Assembly (NCBI GenBank): GCA_029860075.1
Contig: JAOUBX010000002.1
Coordinates: 1 to 64,000 of the forward strand
Direction of reading: 5' to 3'
DNA: 64,000 bases
Origin: Deltaproteobacteria bacterium
GTDB lineage: Bacteria > Desulfobacterota > JADFVX01
Each line of letters starts with the position of its first letter. Positions within the stretch are counted from its first letter, which is position 1. Position numbers and translations under genes: made by a program. Below are positions 16,357-25,158 of this stretch, in pieces. The notes below the pieces were generated by a model that was given only the letters and a program-made list of their open reading frames with translations, was not told where the DNA came from and made no database searches.

Positions 16357-17751
16357 TTAATTAAACTCGGAAACGCTTAGTCTGTAGGCACTTACTGAAT
16401 TCCCTCCACGACCTTTTGCTCCCTGAGCTGTAACCCAAACCTGATCTCCCTCCGGCGAAACATCGAGGCCGACGGGATAGGAATCTGTCGGCACTTTCAT
16501 CACCAATTCCATGGTATCTGTTCTGATCACTGCGATGCGGCTTTCATATTTAATTGCCGCAAAAATGAGACTTCCATCAGGGGAAACCTGAATTGTTCTT
16601 GTTCCCACACCTGTCCTGACTTCATGAAGCGCTTTAATACTTCTCCTCCCCTTAATGACAGCCTCAACAATGTCATTCAAACGAAAAGATGAAACATATC
16701 CACTGATATTTGAACTCAGATAAAGCGTTTCGCCATGAGGGGATAAAACCATATGACGGGGTGTCGGTTTCATTCCAAAAACGGTTCCCATATATTGCAG
16801 TTTTTCCATATCAATAACTGCGATTCCGCCACCCTTCATACGACCAACAAGAAGGTACTTACTGTCAGGCGTAAAAACACCACCCCTTAAACAATAGCCG
16901 CAGGCAGAGTCCCTATTGAGGTGTTTATCTCCCTTTACAACATATTTTTTTTCGATCTCGATGAGTTTTTCGTAGTGGTAATCGGCAGGACTTTCAGTTG
17001 ACACATTAACGATACCCACACTATTTTCCCCCCAATTGATTATTGCAACTCTTTTACCATCGGGAGAAGCAGCAATACTTTTTGGTATAGCCCCGGCAGG
17101 CATAACGCGTACAATGGAATCAGTTAAACTATCTATAACAGCCACGGCAGATGGCAGGGAAGCATTAGCATCATAACTTCTCCTATAATAAGTGACCCAA
17201 ATGTACCTGCCCTTATGAGTTTCCGCAAATTCAACAGGTTTACCCCAAAAAACATTACTTATATTCCCATTGTTGCCATGGAAAGAAACAGGTTTATCCT
17301 CCCGAATAGCTTCAAAGAGTGACGCATCCTCCTTTTTAAAGCGATGCTTAATTGCACTCAGCTTTTCCAGCTTATTGTAGTCATAAGCTATTGTCGCCAG
17401 CCCTTCCAATGCATTGACATAAACCTTATTGCCGGAACTTTGAAAATGGACTGACTTTGGGGAAAAAACATGCTTATCATAATGATCGGAATTATGCGCA
17501 GGACGGCTGTTATAATGTTGAAAACGCCCAATAAGCTCAACAGATAGTTTTCTCTTCTTCCCCGACTCTTTATCTATAATAACTCTCTCCGTCTTATCTC
17601 CAATAAGGGTTCGTGTCAACTGGGGAGCCTTTTTCCCTTTACCCTGGCCCTTCGAATTTACAGAGTCTGCGGCAAAAAGAAAACAAGGGAGTATCAAACT
17701 TAAGCAAACCAGGATGAATGGAGACCCGATTTTACGTTTACTTACTATCAA
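16357..17751 (-). CDS. Periplasmic YncE-like beta-propeller protein
   Basis: 464 residues. Signal peptide: basic N terminus, hydrophobic stretch 12-25 ending FLFAADS. After a K/G-rich linker the body has YVTN/WD-type beta-propeller blades, e.g. IAASPDGKRVAIINWGENSVG, MVLSPHGETLYLSSNISG, IQVSPDGSLIFAAI, GLDVSPEGDQVWVTAQG. There is a CGYC pair but no CxxCH heme site, and no NirF or NirN heme d1 markers. The start is TTG with AAGGAGG 7 bases upstream. It is convergent with nirS. A role in binding a metal or protein partner in the periplasm is possible; the function is not known. Confidence 0.75.
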   Translation of the reverse strand: MIVSKRKIGSPFILVCLSLILPCFLFAADSVNSKGQGKGKKAPQLTRTLIGDKTERVIIDKESGKKRKLSVELIGRFQHYNSRPAHNSDHYDKHVFSPKSVHFQSSGNKVYVNALEGLATIAYDYNKLEKLSAIKHRFKKEDASLFEAIREDKPVSFHGNNGNISNVFWGKPVEFAETHKGRYIWVTYYRRSYDANASLPSAVAVIDSLTDSIVRVMPAGAIPKSIAASPDGKRVAIINWGENSVGIVNVSTESPADYHYEKLIEIEKKYVVKGDKHLNRDSACGYCLRGGVFTPDSKYLLVGRMKGGGIAVIDMEKLQYMGTVFGMKPTPRHMVLSPHGETLYLSSNISGYVSSFRLNDIVEAVIKGRRSIKALHEVRTGVGTRTIQVSPDGSLIFAAIKYESRIAVIRTDTMELVMKVPTDSYPVGLDVSPEGDQVWVTAQGAKGRGGNSVSAYRLSVSEFN

Positions 17752-17780
17752 GACAAAACCTCCTTAAAAATTACGAACAT

Positions 17781-17816
17781 AAAAAAAGGGAGTGACCCGA
17801 CAGCGGTCCTCCCTTT
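17781..17816 (-). terminator. Rho-independent terminator after the M23 peptidase gene
   Basis: On the minus strand, AAAGGGAG and GACC pair with GGTC and CTCCCTTT (one bulged base), ending in a run of seven U (17787-17781). It is 27 bp past the stop of 17844-18743. Confidence 0.85.
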
Positions 17817-17843
17817 ATCATTTAACTGCAGATAACTGACTTA

Positions 17844-18743
17844 TTAATTTAGAATATAATTTTTCGGATTAACGGGAACGCCGTTGACACGTACTTCATA
17901 ATGAAGATGCGGCCCCGTTGACCTGCCTGTGCTGCCGACAGCGGCAATTTTCTGCCCTCTTTTGACGACATCACCGATTCTAATAAATATTTCTGAATTA
18001 TGGCCGTATCTTGAAATAACACCATAACCATGATCAATAACCAGCAATTTTCCATAGCCCGATTCAACACCTACAAAAGTTACCCTGCCGTCAGCGGGGG
18101 CAATAATCGGTGTGCCGGCCCTGGTTGCAATATCGAGCCCTTCATGCATTTTCCAGGTTCCAGTGAATGGTGAAACACGCTTTCCAAAGGTCGATGTCAC
18201 CCAACCCCTTACAGGCCATACGGAAGGAGTCGATGCAAGGAGAGACTTTTTATCTTCCAAAAACTCCTGCAGTTCGACAAAGCTCTCTTCCTGAACCGCA
18301 GCTTCAACCTGAAGGTTTTCCAGTTCAGAGTGCATCTTCTGGATAAGCATATCTTTTCTGTTGCCATAATCAACGAGCGCGCTTTCCCCCGGACCGCCAA
18401 TACCGATATACTGCTCACCAACGCCGGGTTTTTCAAGGTTTGTAATGACCCGTAACTTGGCATCGAACTGACGCAGCTTGATCATCTGCGTCTCAAGCGT
18501 TGTTATTTTATCCGCAAATGATCTTATCTGGTCTTTCTGGGCATAATTTTCTTCCCTGAGTTCCTTCAGTACCCAGATCTGATTCTTCACACCAACATAG
18601 TCGTAGGTGAGCCAGCCTAAAGCAACAACAATAGCCGCAGAAACCGCTGCAACGATCTGAACGCGCCCTTTGGACACTTTATATCTTTTAACACTGGATG
18701 ACCTTTGAGGAACAACTATAACGGTATAGGAGTCTTTCCCCAT
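17844..18743 (-). CDS. M23 family metallopeptidase (LytM domain, membrane-anchored)
   Basis: 299 residues. A cytoplasmic tail with a single transmembrane segment (about 30-47) is followed by a coiled coil (50-175). The C-terminal LytM/M23 domain has metal ligands in MHEGLDIA (His, Asp) and the HxH of GPHLHYE, with GYGVISRYGH in between. Such enzymes, or their inactive versions, cut or activate cutting of peptidoglycan cross-links; all metal residues are present here. A consensus promoter lies just upstream and a terminator just downstream, so it is a single-gene unit. ATG follows GGGAGGGG. Confidence 0.9.
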   Translation of the reverse strand: MGKDSYTVIVVPQRSSSVKRYKVSKGRVQIVAAVSAAIVVALGWLTYDYVGVKNQIWVLKELREENYAQKDQIRSFADKITTLETQMIKLRQFDAKLRVITNLEKPGVGEQYIGIGGPGESALVDYGNRKDMLIQKMHSELENLQVEAAVQEESFVELQEFLEDKKSLLASTPSVWPVRGWVTSTFGKRVSPFTGTWKMHEGLDIATRAGTPIIAPADGRVTFVGVESGYGKLLVIDHGYGVISRYGHNSEIFIRIGDVVKRGQKIAAVGSTGRSTGPHLHYEVRVNGVPVNPKNYILN

Positions 18744-18778
18744 GCGTCCCCTCCCTGATAATTATTTTATTCACTTTT

Positions 18779-18807
18779 AATATAACAAACAACGAGTTAC
18801 AAGTCAA
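18779..18807 (-). promoter_or_regulatory. Sigma70 promoter of the M23 gene
   Basis: On the minus strand TTGACT (18807-18802), 17-base spacer, TATATT (18784-18779). The expected transcription start is near 18772, about 29 bases before the ATG. Confidence 0.7.
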
Positions 18808-18943
18808 AGTTTCTATCATATACACCTATCTGTGTCAACAATTATTTAACTTTATAACAATTTATGGGAATTTTCAAATCATTATGAAAAAATTCTACCT
18901 TAAAGTTAGAGGCAAAACCCCTAATAAATAACTCTGCTCACCC

Positions 18944-20389
18944 CTATTTTCTCCAGAATTCGGGGATAAAAAGAATAAGGAGGGTATAAAGCTCAAGCCG
19001 TCCCATAATCATGCAAAAACTCAATATCCATTTGCCAAAACCGGGAATAGCGCTGAAATTATCTGAAGGTCCTACGGTCCCCAGACCAGGACCGATATTA
19101 CCGATTGACGCTGCAACCGATGTAATAGCACTCATCATATCAAGTCCCAGAAAACTCATGATGACAATGGCAAAAACCGTAAGAATCATGTAAAGAAAGA
19201 AAAAGCCCAGGATAGCGTCCATAACCTCCGGGGATACCTTGCCCTTATTAAACTTGACATGAACGACAGCATGAGGATGGATAAGCCTGTAGAGCTCACG
19301 ATAGCCCTGTTTTAATAGCAAATAGATCCTGACTACTTTAATACTGCCCCCTGTCGAACCGGCGCAACCACCGACAAACATAAGGACGAGAAGAAAGTAC
19401 TTCCCTGCGTCAGTCCACTGCTCGAAATCAACAGAAGAAAAACCTGTCGTCGTCATGATGGACACAACCTGGAAAGAAGCAAGGCGAAATGCATGAAGCG
19501 ATCCATGACCGTCAAAGAGAACAAGGCCCACCATGACAAGAACAACGGAAAAGATTATGATGAGAAGATAAAACCTGAATTCCTCATCTTTGATGAGTGC
19601 CTTAAAGTTACCCTTAAGAAATTGATAGTGCAGCGCAAAGTTGGTTCCCGCAAGAAGCATAAAAAAGGTAATAACCCCATCAATATAAGCGCTGTTATAA
19701 GCTTCAACACTTAGATTTTTGGTTGAAAACCCTCCCGTTGCCATCGTGGAAAAGCTATGACAAACGGCATCATAGAAACCCATTCCACCGGCCCTTAAGA
19801 GAATAAATTCGACAAAAGTAAAAAGGAGATAAACTTTCCATAATATCTTTGCCGTTTCCCCTATTCTCGGTTTTAACTTATCCGTTACCGGTCCGGGCAC
19901 TTCCGCCTTGTATAGCTGCATGCCGCCAACACCGAGCAGGGGCAGAATAGCAATGGACAGGAGAATAATTCCCATCCCGCCGAGCCACTGGGTAAAACAT
20001 CGCCACATCAAGGTAGCATGGTTTAATGCCTCAATATTGGTAACAACCGTTGCGCCGGTCGTTGTAAAACCGGAGGCAGACTCGAAAAAGGCATCCGTAA
20101 AACTAGCCAGGGCGCCTGACAAAAAATAGGGTAAGGCTCCGAAAAAAGCGACTATAATCCAGCCGACGGCAACAATGGCAAAGCCTTCCCTGTGGCTGAT
20201 CTCCCTTTTAGGCCTTCTGGTAAATAGGAAGAGAAGGGAACCGAAGAGCATGCAGGCAACAAGGGAAGTCAAAAAGGCGCTAAAGTCCTGTTCACCATAG
20301 ATTAACGATACGGTAAGGGGCAAAGACATGGAAAGGCCCAGAAAGAAAATGAGCAGGCTCATGTTGTGTAAAAGAAAAATGACTTGCAC
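18944..20389 (-). CDS. trkH: Trk/Ktr-type potassium uptake channel subunit
   Basis: 481 residues with about ten hydrophobic segments and four repeated pore regions: SASGFTTTGATV, TMATGGFSTKN, TTTGFSSVDF and SIGNIGPGLG. The Gly-containing pore sequences are the K+ selectivity filters of the TrkH/KtrB family. The GTG start overlaps the stop of trkA by one base, so the two form a tight operon and a protein complex in the inner membrane. The pair imports K+ driven by membrane potential and gated by TrkA. Confidence 0.95.
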   Translation of the reverse strand: MQVIFLLHNMSLLIFFLGLSMSLPLTVSLIYGEQDFSAFLTSLVACMLFGSLLFLFTRRPKREISHREGFAIVAVGWIIVAFFGALPYFLSGALASFTDAFFESASGFTTTGATVVTNIEALNHATLMWRCFTQWLGGMGIILLSIAILPLLGVGGMQLYKAEVPGPVTDKLKPRIGETAKILWKVYLLFTFVEFILLRAGGMGFYDAVCHSFSTMATGGFSTKNLSVEAYNSAYIDGVITFFMLLAGTNFALHYQFLKGNFKALIKDEEFRFYLLIIIFSVVLVMVGLVLFDGHGSLHAFRLASFQVVSIMTTTGFSSVDFEQWTDAGKYFLLVLMFVGGCAGSTGGSIKVVRIYLLLKQGYRELYRLIHPHAVVHVKFNKGKVSPEVMDAILGFFFLYMILTVFAIVIMSFLGLDMMSAITSVAASIGNIGPGLGTVGPSDNFSAIPGFGKWILSFCMIMGRLELYTLLILFIPEFWRK

Positions 20390-21753
20390 TAAAAAAACTC
20401 AACTTTAACAGTTAACGCTTTTTCAACGTCGGGAATAGAAGAACGAAGTGTAAATATTAAAACTCTGTCACCGGGAAGAATAATATCATCCCCCTTTGGA
20501 ATAATCACCTTGCCCTCCCTCTCAATGGCCCCTATTATGGCGCCCCCGGGACCTTTAATATCCTTGAGCGGTTTGTTTACAATATCAGAGGTATCAAGCG
20601 CAATCACCTCTATTGCTTCTGCATTTTCCTCATGGATAGAGGTCACGGACAGGACCTTGCCTTTTCTCACATGTTGCAGAATACCGCTCACCGTGGACAG
20701 TCTCGGGCTGACAGCCACATCAATTCCAACGGTAGACATGAGAGGAATATAACCGGCCCTGTTAACAAGGGTAATTACTTTCTTTGCGCCCATCTGTTTG
20801 GCCAGAAGCGACGAGAGGATATTGGCTTCATCATCATTGGTAACAGCGATGAAGCAATCCACATTGGCAATGTTCTCCTCCTTGAGAATGGTCTGGTCCG
20901 AAGTATCCCCCTTAAGAACGACTGTCCTGGACAAATCAGATGCCAGCTTTTCACACCTTTCCTCATTTCGTTCTAATATCTTGACGCTAAGTCCTCTTTT
21001 TTCAAGATTGCCGGCCAGGTAAAAACCGATATTACCGCCGCCTGCAATCATTACCCTCTTGATCGTTTCTGCCTCAAAACCGAAGAGACTGACAACCTTG
21101 TTGACATTATCACTTTCCGTAACAACAAAAATTTCATCATCACCTTTAATAACGTCCTGTCCATGGGCAATGATAATCCTGCCATCCCTGTAAATTGCCG
21201 GGACAAGAACATTCTCCCCGGGATGAAGAAAGGAGATATCCTTCAATGCCTTTCCTTCAACAGGAGAGGGGGAACGCATTTTCAGACTAAAAAGCTTGAC
21301 CTTGCCGTCGAGAAACTCTGATACAGAGCTTGCATGGGGAACATCCTGCGTTTTGAGAATAACTTTGGCTGCCTCTCTTTCCGGGCTGATGGCAAGATTA
21401 ATATCGAGATGGTCCTTATCGAGAATGGTTGTATTTTCCGAGTATTCAGGATTTCTGATGCGGGCAATTTTAATGGGAACCTTCGATTGAGAACCGGCAA
21501 TAAGACAGGCAATCATATTGACTTCATCACTATTTGTAACGGCGATAAGTATATCGGCCTGTTTAAGGCCCGCCTCAAGTAATGTCTTGGGATTACTGCC
21601 GCTTCCACAGACCGTTTTAATATCAAGGCTATCCTTTATTCGTTGAAGATTTGCCTCACTGGAATCGATGACGACAACATTTTTATTTTCCCGGGAAAGC
21701 CTTTCAGCAATGTTAAAGCCGACTTCGCCGGCGCCTATTACAAGAATTTCCAT
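20389..21753 (-). CDS. trkA: TrkA regulatory subunit (two RCK units)
   Basis: 454 residues from ATG at 21751-21753 (a TTG in frame at 21771 adds six residues with no ribosome-site advantage). Architecture is TrkA_N, TrkA_C, TrkA_N, TrkA_C: MEILVIGAGEVGF and RVMIAGGGNIGFYLA each start a Rossmann nucleotide-binding domain with an Asp at the end of beta 2 in the first (VVIDSSEAN) and Glu in the second (KILERNEE). NAD(H)/ATP binding gates the TrkH pore. It is first in the trkA-trkH operon. Confidence 0.95.
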   Translation of the reverse strand: MEILVIGAGEVGFNIAERLSRENKNVVVIDSSEANLQRIKDSLDIKTVCGSGSNPKTLLEAGLKQADILIAVTNSDEVNMIACLIAGSQSKVPIKIARIRNPEYSENTTILDKDHLDINLAISPEREAAKVILKTQDVPHASSVSEFLDGKVKLFSLKMRSPSPVEGKALKDISFLHPGENVLVPAIYRDGRIIIAHGQDVIKGDDEIFVVTESDNVNKVVSLFGFEAETIKRVMIAGGGNIGFYLAGNLEKRGLSVKILERNEERCEKLASDLSRTVVLKGDTSDQTILKEENIANVDCFIAVTNDDEANILSSLLAKQMGAKKVITLVNRAGYIPLMSTVGIDVAVSPRLSTVSGILQHVRKGKVLSVTSIHEENAEAIEVIALDTSDIVNKPLKDIKGPGGAIIGAIEREGKVIIPKGDDIILPGDRVLIFTLRSSIPDVEKALTVKVEFF

Positions 21754-21859
21754 AGAGAAATACCTTAACAACTAAAGAATTAATGCATTATTTTGAACAT
21801 AAGTTGTGAGGAATTAAAAAAAGGGGAGAGAAAAAGCCCGATCAAAGGCAATAGGAATG

Positions 21860-22237
21860 TCAGGAAATATTCAGCAGTTCCTTGACAACAGTCATCACAT
21901 TATTTGCCTGGATAGGCTTGGTAATATAAGAACTGGCGCCGAGCGCCATGGCCCTGTCCTTATCTTCCTGGCCTCCCTCCGTTGTAATAACAACAATAGG
22001 AACTTCTTTATGGGTTGCATCACCTCTTATGAGGCTGACCAGTTTCAGTCCATCCATGACGGGCATATTAATGTCTGTCAGAACCAGGTCAAACTTGGCA
22101 CTCGATATTTTTTTCAAACCGTCAACACCATCGTTCGCTTCCGTAATACTGACATCTCTCAGTCTCTTCAAAGCAAACACTATGAGTTGCCTCATAGTCG
22201 GTGAATCATCAACAACGAGTATGTTATATTGAGCCAT
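21860..22237 (-). CDS. cheY: CheY-like response regulator
   Basis: 125 residues, receiver only: acidic pocket D10/D11, phospho-acceptor D55 (LTDINMPVMDG), T85, K107 (TKP). The sequence LTDINMP is shared with the CheY at 36152, suggesting the same type of partner. It is the last gene of the 21.9-38.4 kb chemosensory cluster, 30 bp after the GAF-domain gene, and probably the cluster's output or phosphate sink. Confidence 0.92.
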   Translation of the reverse strand: MAQYNILVVDDSPTMRQLIVFALKRLRDVSITEANDGVDGLKKISSAKFDLVLTDINMPVMDGLKLVSLIRGDATHKEVPIVVITTEGGQEDKDRAMALGASSYITKPIQANNVMTVVKELLNIS

Positions 22238-22267
22238 ATGGATAGTGCCTCCACAAGAGTTTGGAAA

Positions 22268-23104
22268 TTACTTGGTCAAAAGATCCATGAATCCCTGGAT
22301 CGTTGACAGTTTTCTTTCTGATTCGGAATAAAGCTTTGAGCCGAATATTGCCGTCGCGGCATGCCCCGCCAGCAAGGTAAAGAGTTCATAATCAACATCC
22401 CTGAAGTTATCCTTCTGCTGAAGGAGCTTATAAATAACGATTACGCCGATAACCCTCTCTTTAATTTTGAGAGGAATACAAACCATGGGATGAAGCGGTT
22501 CAATTTTCTCTGTTTCAGCCAGACTTTCCTTGAAATAATTTTCACCCGATTTGACGACGTCACCGATAATTCCTTCACCGATCTTGACAGGAGGAAGATC
22601 TTCCTTTTCCATTCCTTCCGTGGCGAAGGCCGTAAGCTGGTTGGATTTTTCATCAAAAAGGAGAACACCAAAAATCTCTGCGCCGACAAGATTAATAATG
22701 ATCTCCATAATGATCTGTAAAACTTCTGAAAAATCAAGTGTGGAATGCAACTGGTAACTTGCAATGTAGAGGTTGGCAAGATTGTTATTCTCCTCCTCAA
22801 CTTCTACATAGCGATTGGCAAAATCCTGGTTTTCCGCTTCAACTTCTCTGATCCGCTCCAGAATCTCTTCTTTTTCCTCTTCAAGCTTTTTGACTTTATC
22901 CTCAAGGACTTTAGAAGGTACCTCTTCCCCTCCACTGGCGCGAACCGCCTCTTCAAGCTCTACAATACGATACCTGAGCCGCTCATTCTCCTTGAGCAGG
23001 TCCTGAGTAAATTCAGACCCCTTTTTGAAAGTCTGAAGAAACTCATCTCCTCTATGCTCAGGAGGCTCTTTACCTTCTTTTTCATCCTTATCAGCGTCAC
23101 TCAT
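22268..23104 (-). CDS. Coiled-coil plus GAF domain protein
   Basis: 278 residues. Acidic N terminus, long coiled coil about 40-110 (KVLEDKVKKLEEEKEEILERI), then a GAF domain about 115-265 (VGAEIFGVLLFDEKSNQL, MVCIPLKIKERVIGVIVIYK). No kinase or other output domain. GAF domains bind small ligands or act as protein modules; the ligand is not evident. Located between CheB and CheY in the cluster with a GGAG ribosome site, so it is likely an operon member. Confidence 0.8.
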   Translation of the reverse strand: MSDADKDEKEGKEPPEHRGDEFLQTFKKGSEFTQDLLKENERLRYRIVELEEAVRASGGEEVPSKVLEDKVKKLEEEKEEILERIREVEAENQDFANRYVEVEEENNNLANLYIASYQLHSTLDFSEVLQIIMEIIINLVGAEIFGVLLFDEKSNQLTAFATEGMEKEDLPPVKIGEGIIGDVVKSGENYFKESLAETEKIEPLHPMVCIPLKIKERVIGVIVIYKLLQQKDNFRDVDYELFTLLAGHAATAIFGSKLYSESERKLSTIQGFMDLLTK

Positions 23105-23176
23105 GACGGGACTCCTAAAGCTTATTTAAAAAGCACTCTGGAACTGAAAAAAATATACACCACATAAGAATCGATG

Positions 23177-24250
23177 TCAACCCAATCCCTTGTTATGACA
23201 TAAATTAATAATTTCATGAGGAATTTTTTCAAGGGGAAGGATTTTATCAACCTTTCCCGTATTGACGGCTTCCTTGGGCATGCCATAAACAATGGCCGAC
23301 TCCTCGGATTCGGCCATTACATAAGCCCCTCTTTTCTTGAGATCGATGACCCCCCTTTTTCCATCCGATCCCATCCCTGTAAGAACCAGCCCTATGGACC
23401 TGCTTTCATAATTCTCCGAAACGGATGTAAACAATTTATCGATAGAGGGTGCATAGGTATCATCCAACGATTTACCTCTTATGCGTACCAGCGTATCCTC
23501 TCCTTTACCGAATAAGGTCATATGGGTTCCTCCGGGAGCAATCAACACGCTTCCCTTGTCCAGTACGTCTCCGTCTTCAGCCTCCTTGATGCGTAAATCA
23601 CTCAATCGGTTTAAGCGCTCTGCAAATGCCTGCGTAAAGCCTTTAGGCATGTGCTGGGAAACGACAACAGAAAGAGGAAGGTCTTTGGGAAGCGATGTAA
23701 ATATGGACTGAAGGGCCGGAGGGCCTCCCGTTGAGGAACCGATTGCAAGGACGTCATAAGTTCCACCCTCCCGGGGAGCAATATAGTTTTGCTCTTTCTT
23801 AGCGACCCTTGAGACCCTTTGTTTAAGGGCTACCCTTTTTTTTATATTATCCATACGGAGTTCGGATACCATTCTCACCTTGGAGATAATATCCTTTTCT
23901 ATATTGAGAAGGTCCCTTGATATTCTGGCCGTGGGCTTTGCCAGAAAATCGACGGCCCCAAAATCAAGCGCCTTAAAAACATTGGCATCATCATCTCTGG
24001 AACTGACGACAATGACAGGAATAGGCATTCTGCTCATTAAAAGCCTGAGAAAAGTGAAACCGTTCATTATGGGCATTTCCAGGTCAACAGTAATAATATC
24101 CGGTTTGAGTGAAAATGCTTTTTTCAGACCTTCTTCCCCATCAGACGCAGTCCCGATAACTTCAATGTGGGGCGACTTCTCAAGCATTTCGGAAATGGTT
24201 CTTCTGTTGAAGGCCGAATCATCGATAACAAGAACCCTGGTTTTCTTCAT
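23177..24250 (-). CDS. cheB: Chemotaxis protein-glutamate methylesterase CheB
   Basis: 357 residues: receiver (D10/D11, phospho-acceptor D56 in TVDLEMP) and CheB methylesterase with catalytic Ser in IGSSTGGP, His in SQHMPKG and Asp in GMGSDGKRG. It removes methyl groups (and deamidates) receptor glutamates, resetting receptors. It overlaps the upstream CheR gene by 4 bp (ATGA), so the methylation pair is translationally coupled. Confidence 0.96.
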   Translation of the reverse strand: MKKTRVLVIDDSAFNRRTISEMLEKSPHIEVIGTASDGEEGLKKAFSLKPDIITVDLEMPIMNGFTFLRLLMSRMPIPVIVVSSRDDDANVFKALDFGAVDFLAKPTARISRDLLNIEKDIISKVRMVSELRMDNIKKRVALKQRVSRVAKKEQNYIAPREGGTYDVLAIGSSTGGPPALQSIFTSLPKDLPLSVVVSQHMPKGFTQAFAERLNRLSDLRIKEAEDGDVLDKGSVLIAPGGTHMTLFGKGEDTLVRIRGKSLDDTYAPSIDKLFTSVSENYESRSIGLVLTGMGSDGKRGVIDLKKRGAYVMAESEESAIVYGMPKEAVNTGKVDKILPLEKIPHEIINLCHNKGLG

Positions 24251-25137
24251 TCAACAGCCTCTTTCACAGTATGATCAGCATAAGCCGTCAGTTCCGGCTT
24301 CTGGTAAACCATATCGTTTTTCAGGTGCTTCAACTTAAATGAAGTGGTAATATTCATTAACGATTCGGAATGGCCCAGCAGCAGGTAACCGCCATCAGAC
24401 AACTTTCGATAAAAATTTTCGATGACCTTCTTTTTGGTTTCAATATCAAAATAAATAATGACATTCCGGCAAAATATTATGTCCATCTCAGGAATAAGAT
24501 TAATTTTTTGTGAATCAAGAAGGTTAAGCTTCCCAAAAGTCACCTTTTCCTTCACTTCATCATTAATATACAGTCTGCCCTCTTCCCCTTTATAAAAAAA
24601 GCGATCTTTGTAAAAGTCGGGCATGACTCTGAAGGAGGAACCGGCGTAGCCCCCCCGTCTCGCAACCTGGAGTACCCTCTGAGAGATGTCACTCCCGATA
24701 ACCTCGACTTTCCAGTTATTAAAAAGACGGGATTCAATGAGCAGCATGGCTATCGTATAGGGTTCTTCTCCGGTGGAGCACCCGGCGCTCCATATCCTGA
24801 TAGTCTTATCGTTTTTTTTCTCAGTCAGTTCAGGAAGGATTTCATCCTTAAATGCCTTGAGCTGATATTCCTCCCGCAAAAAATAGGTTTCATTTGTCGT
24901 CAGAATATCGACGATCCTGTTGAGTTCTTCGGCCTTGTCTTTATCATAAAGGAGGTAGTAATGATATTCCCTGAAGCTGTTTAACTGATGTTCATGAACT
25001 CGCCTTGAAAGTCTTTTTTCCAGAAGATATTTTGAGGAGATTTCAAAATAAAGGCCGCATTGACCGTTGATAAAGTCCCTTATTGCATAGAACTCTACTT
25101 CCGACATGACTAGGGTCTTTTCAGGATTATTGAACAA
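24247..25137 (-). CDS. cheR: Chemotaxis methyltransferase CheR (first copy)
   Basis: 296 residues. CheR all-alpha N domain (about 10-65), then the SAM methyltransferase with WSAGCSTGEEPYT and CRNVIIYF, plus the GGYLLLGHSES end. It methylates glutamates of MCPs. It directly follows HEAT protein 1 and overlaps cheB. Confidence 0.95.
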   Translation of the reverse strand: MFNNPEKTLVMSEVEFYAIRDFINGQCGLYFEISSKYLLEKRLSRRVHEHQLNSFREYHYYLLYDKDKAEELNRIVDILTTNETYFLREEYQLKAFKDEILPELTEKKNDKTIRIWSAGCSTGEEPYTIAMLLIESRLFNNWKVEVIGSDISQRVLQVARRGGYAGSSFRVMPDFYKDRFFYKGEEGRLYINDEVKEKVTFGKLNLLDSQKINLIPEMDIIFCRNVIIYFDIETKKKVIENFYRKLSDGGYLLLGHSESLMNITTSFKLKHLKNDMVYQKPELTAYADHTVKEAVE

Positions 25138-25158
25138 AAAAATCTCCCCGATGCATTA

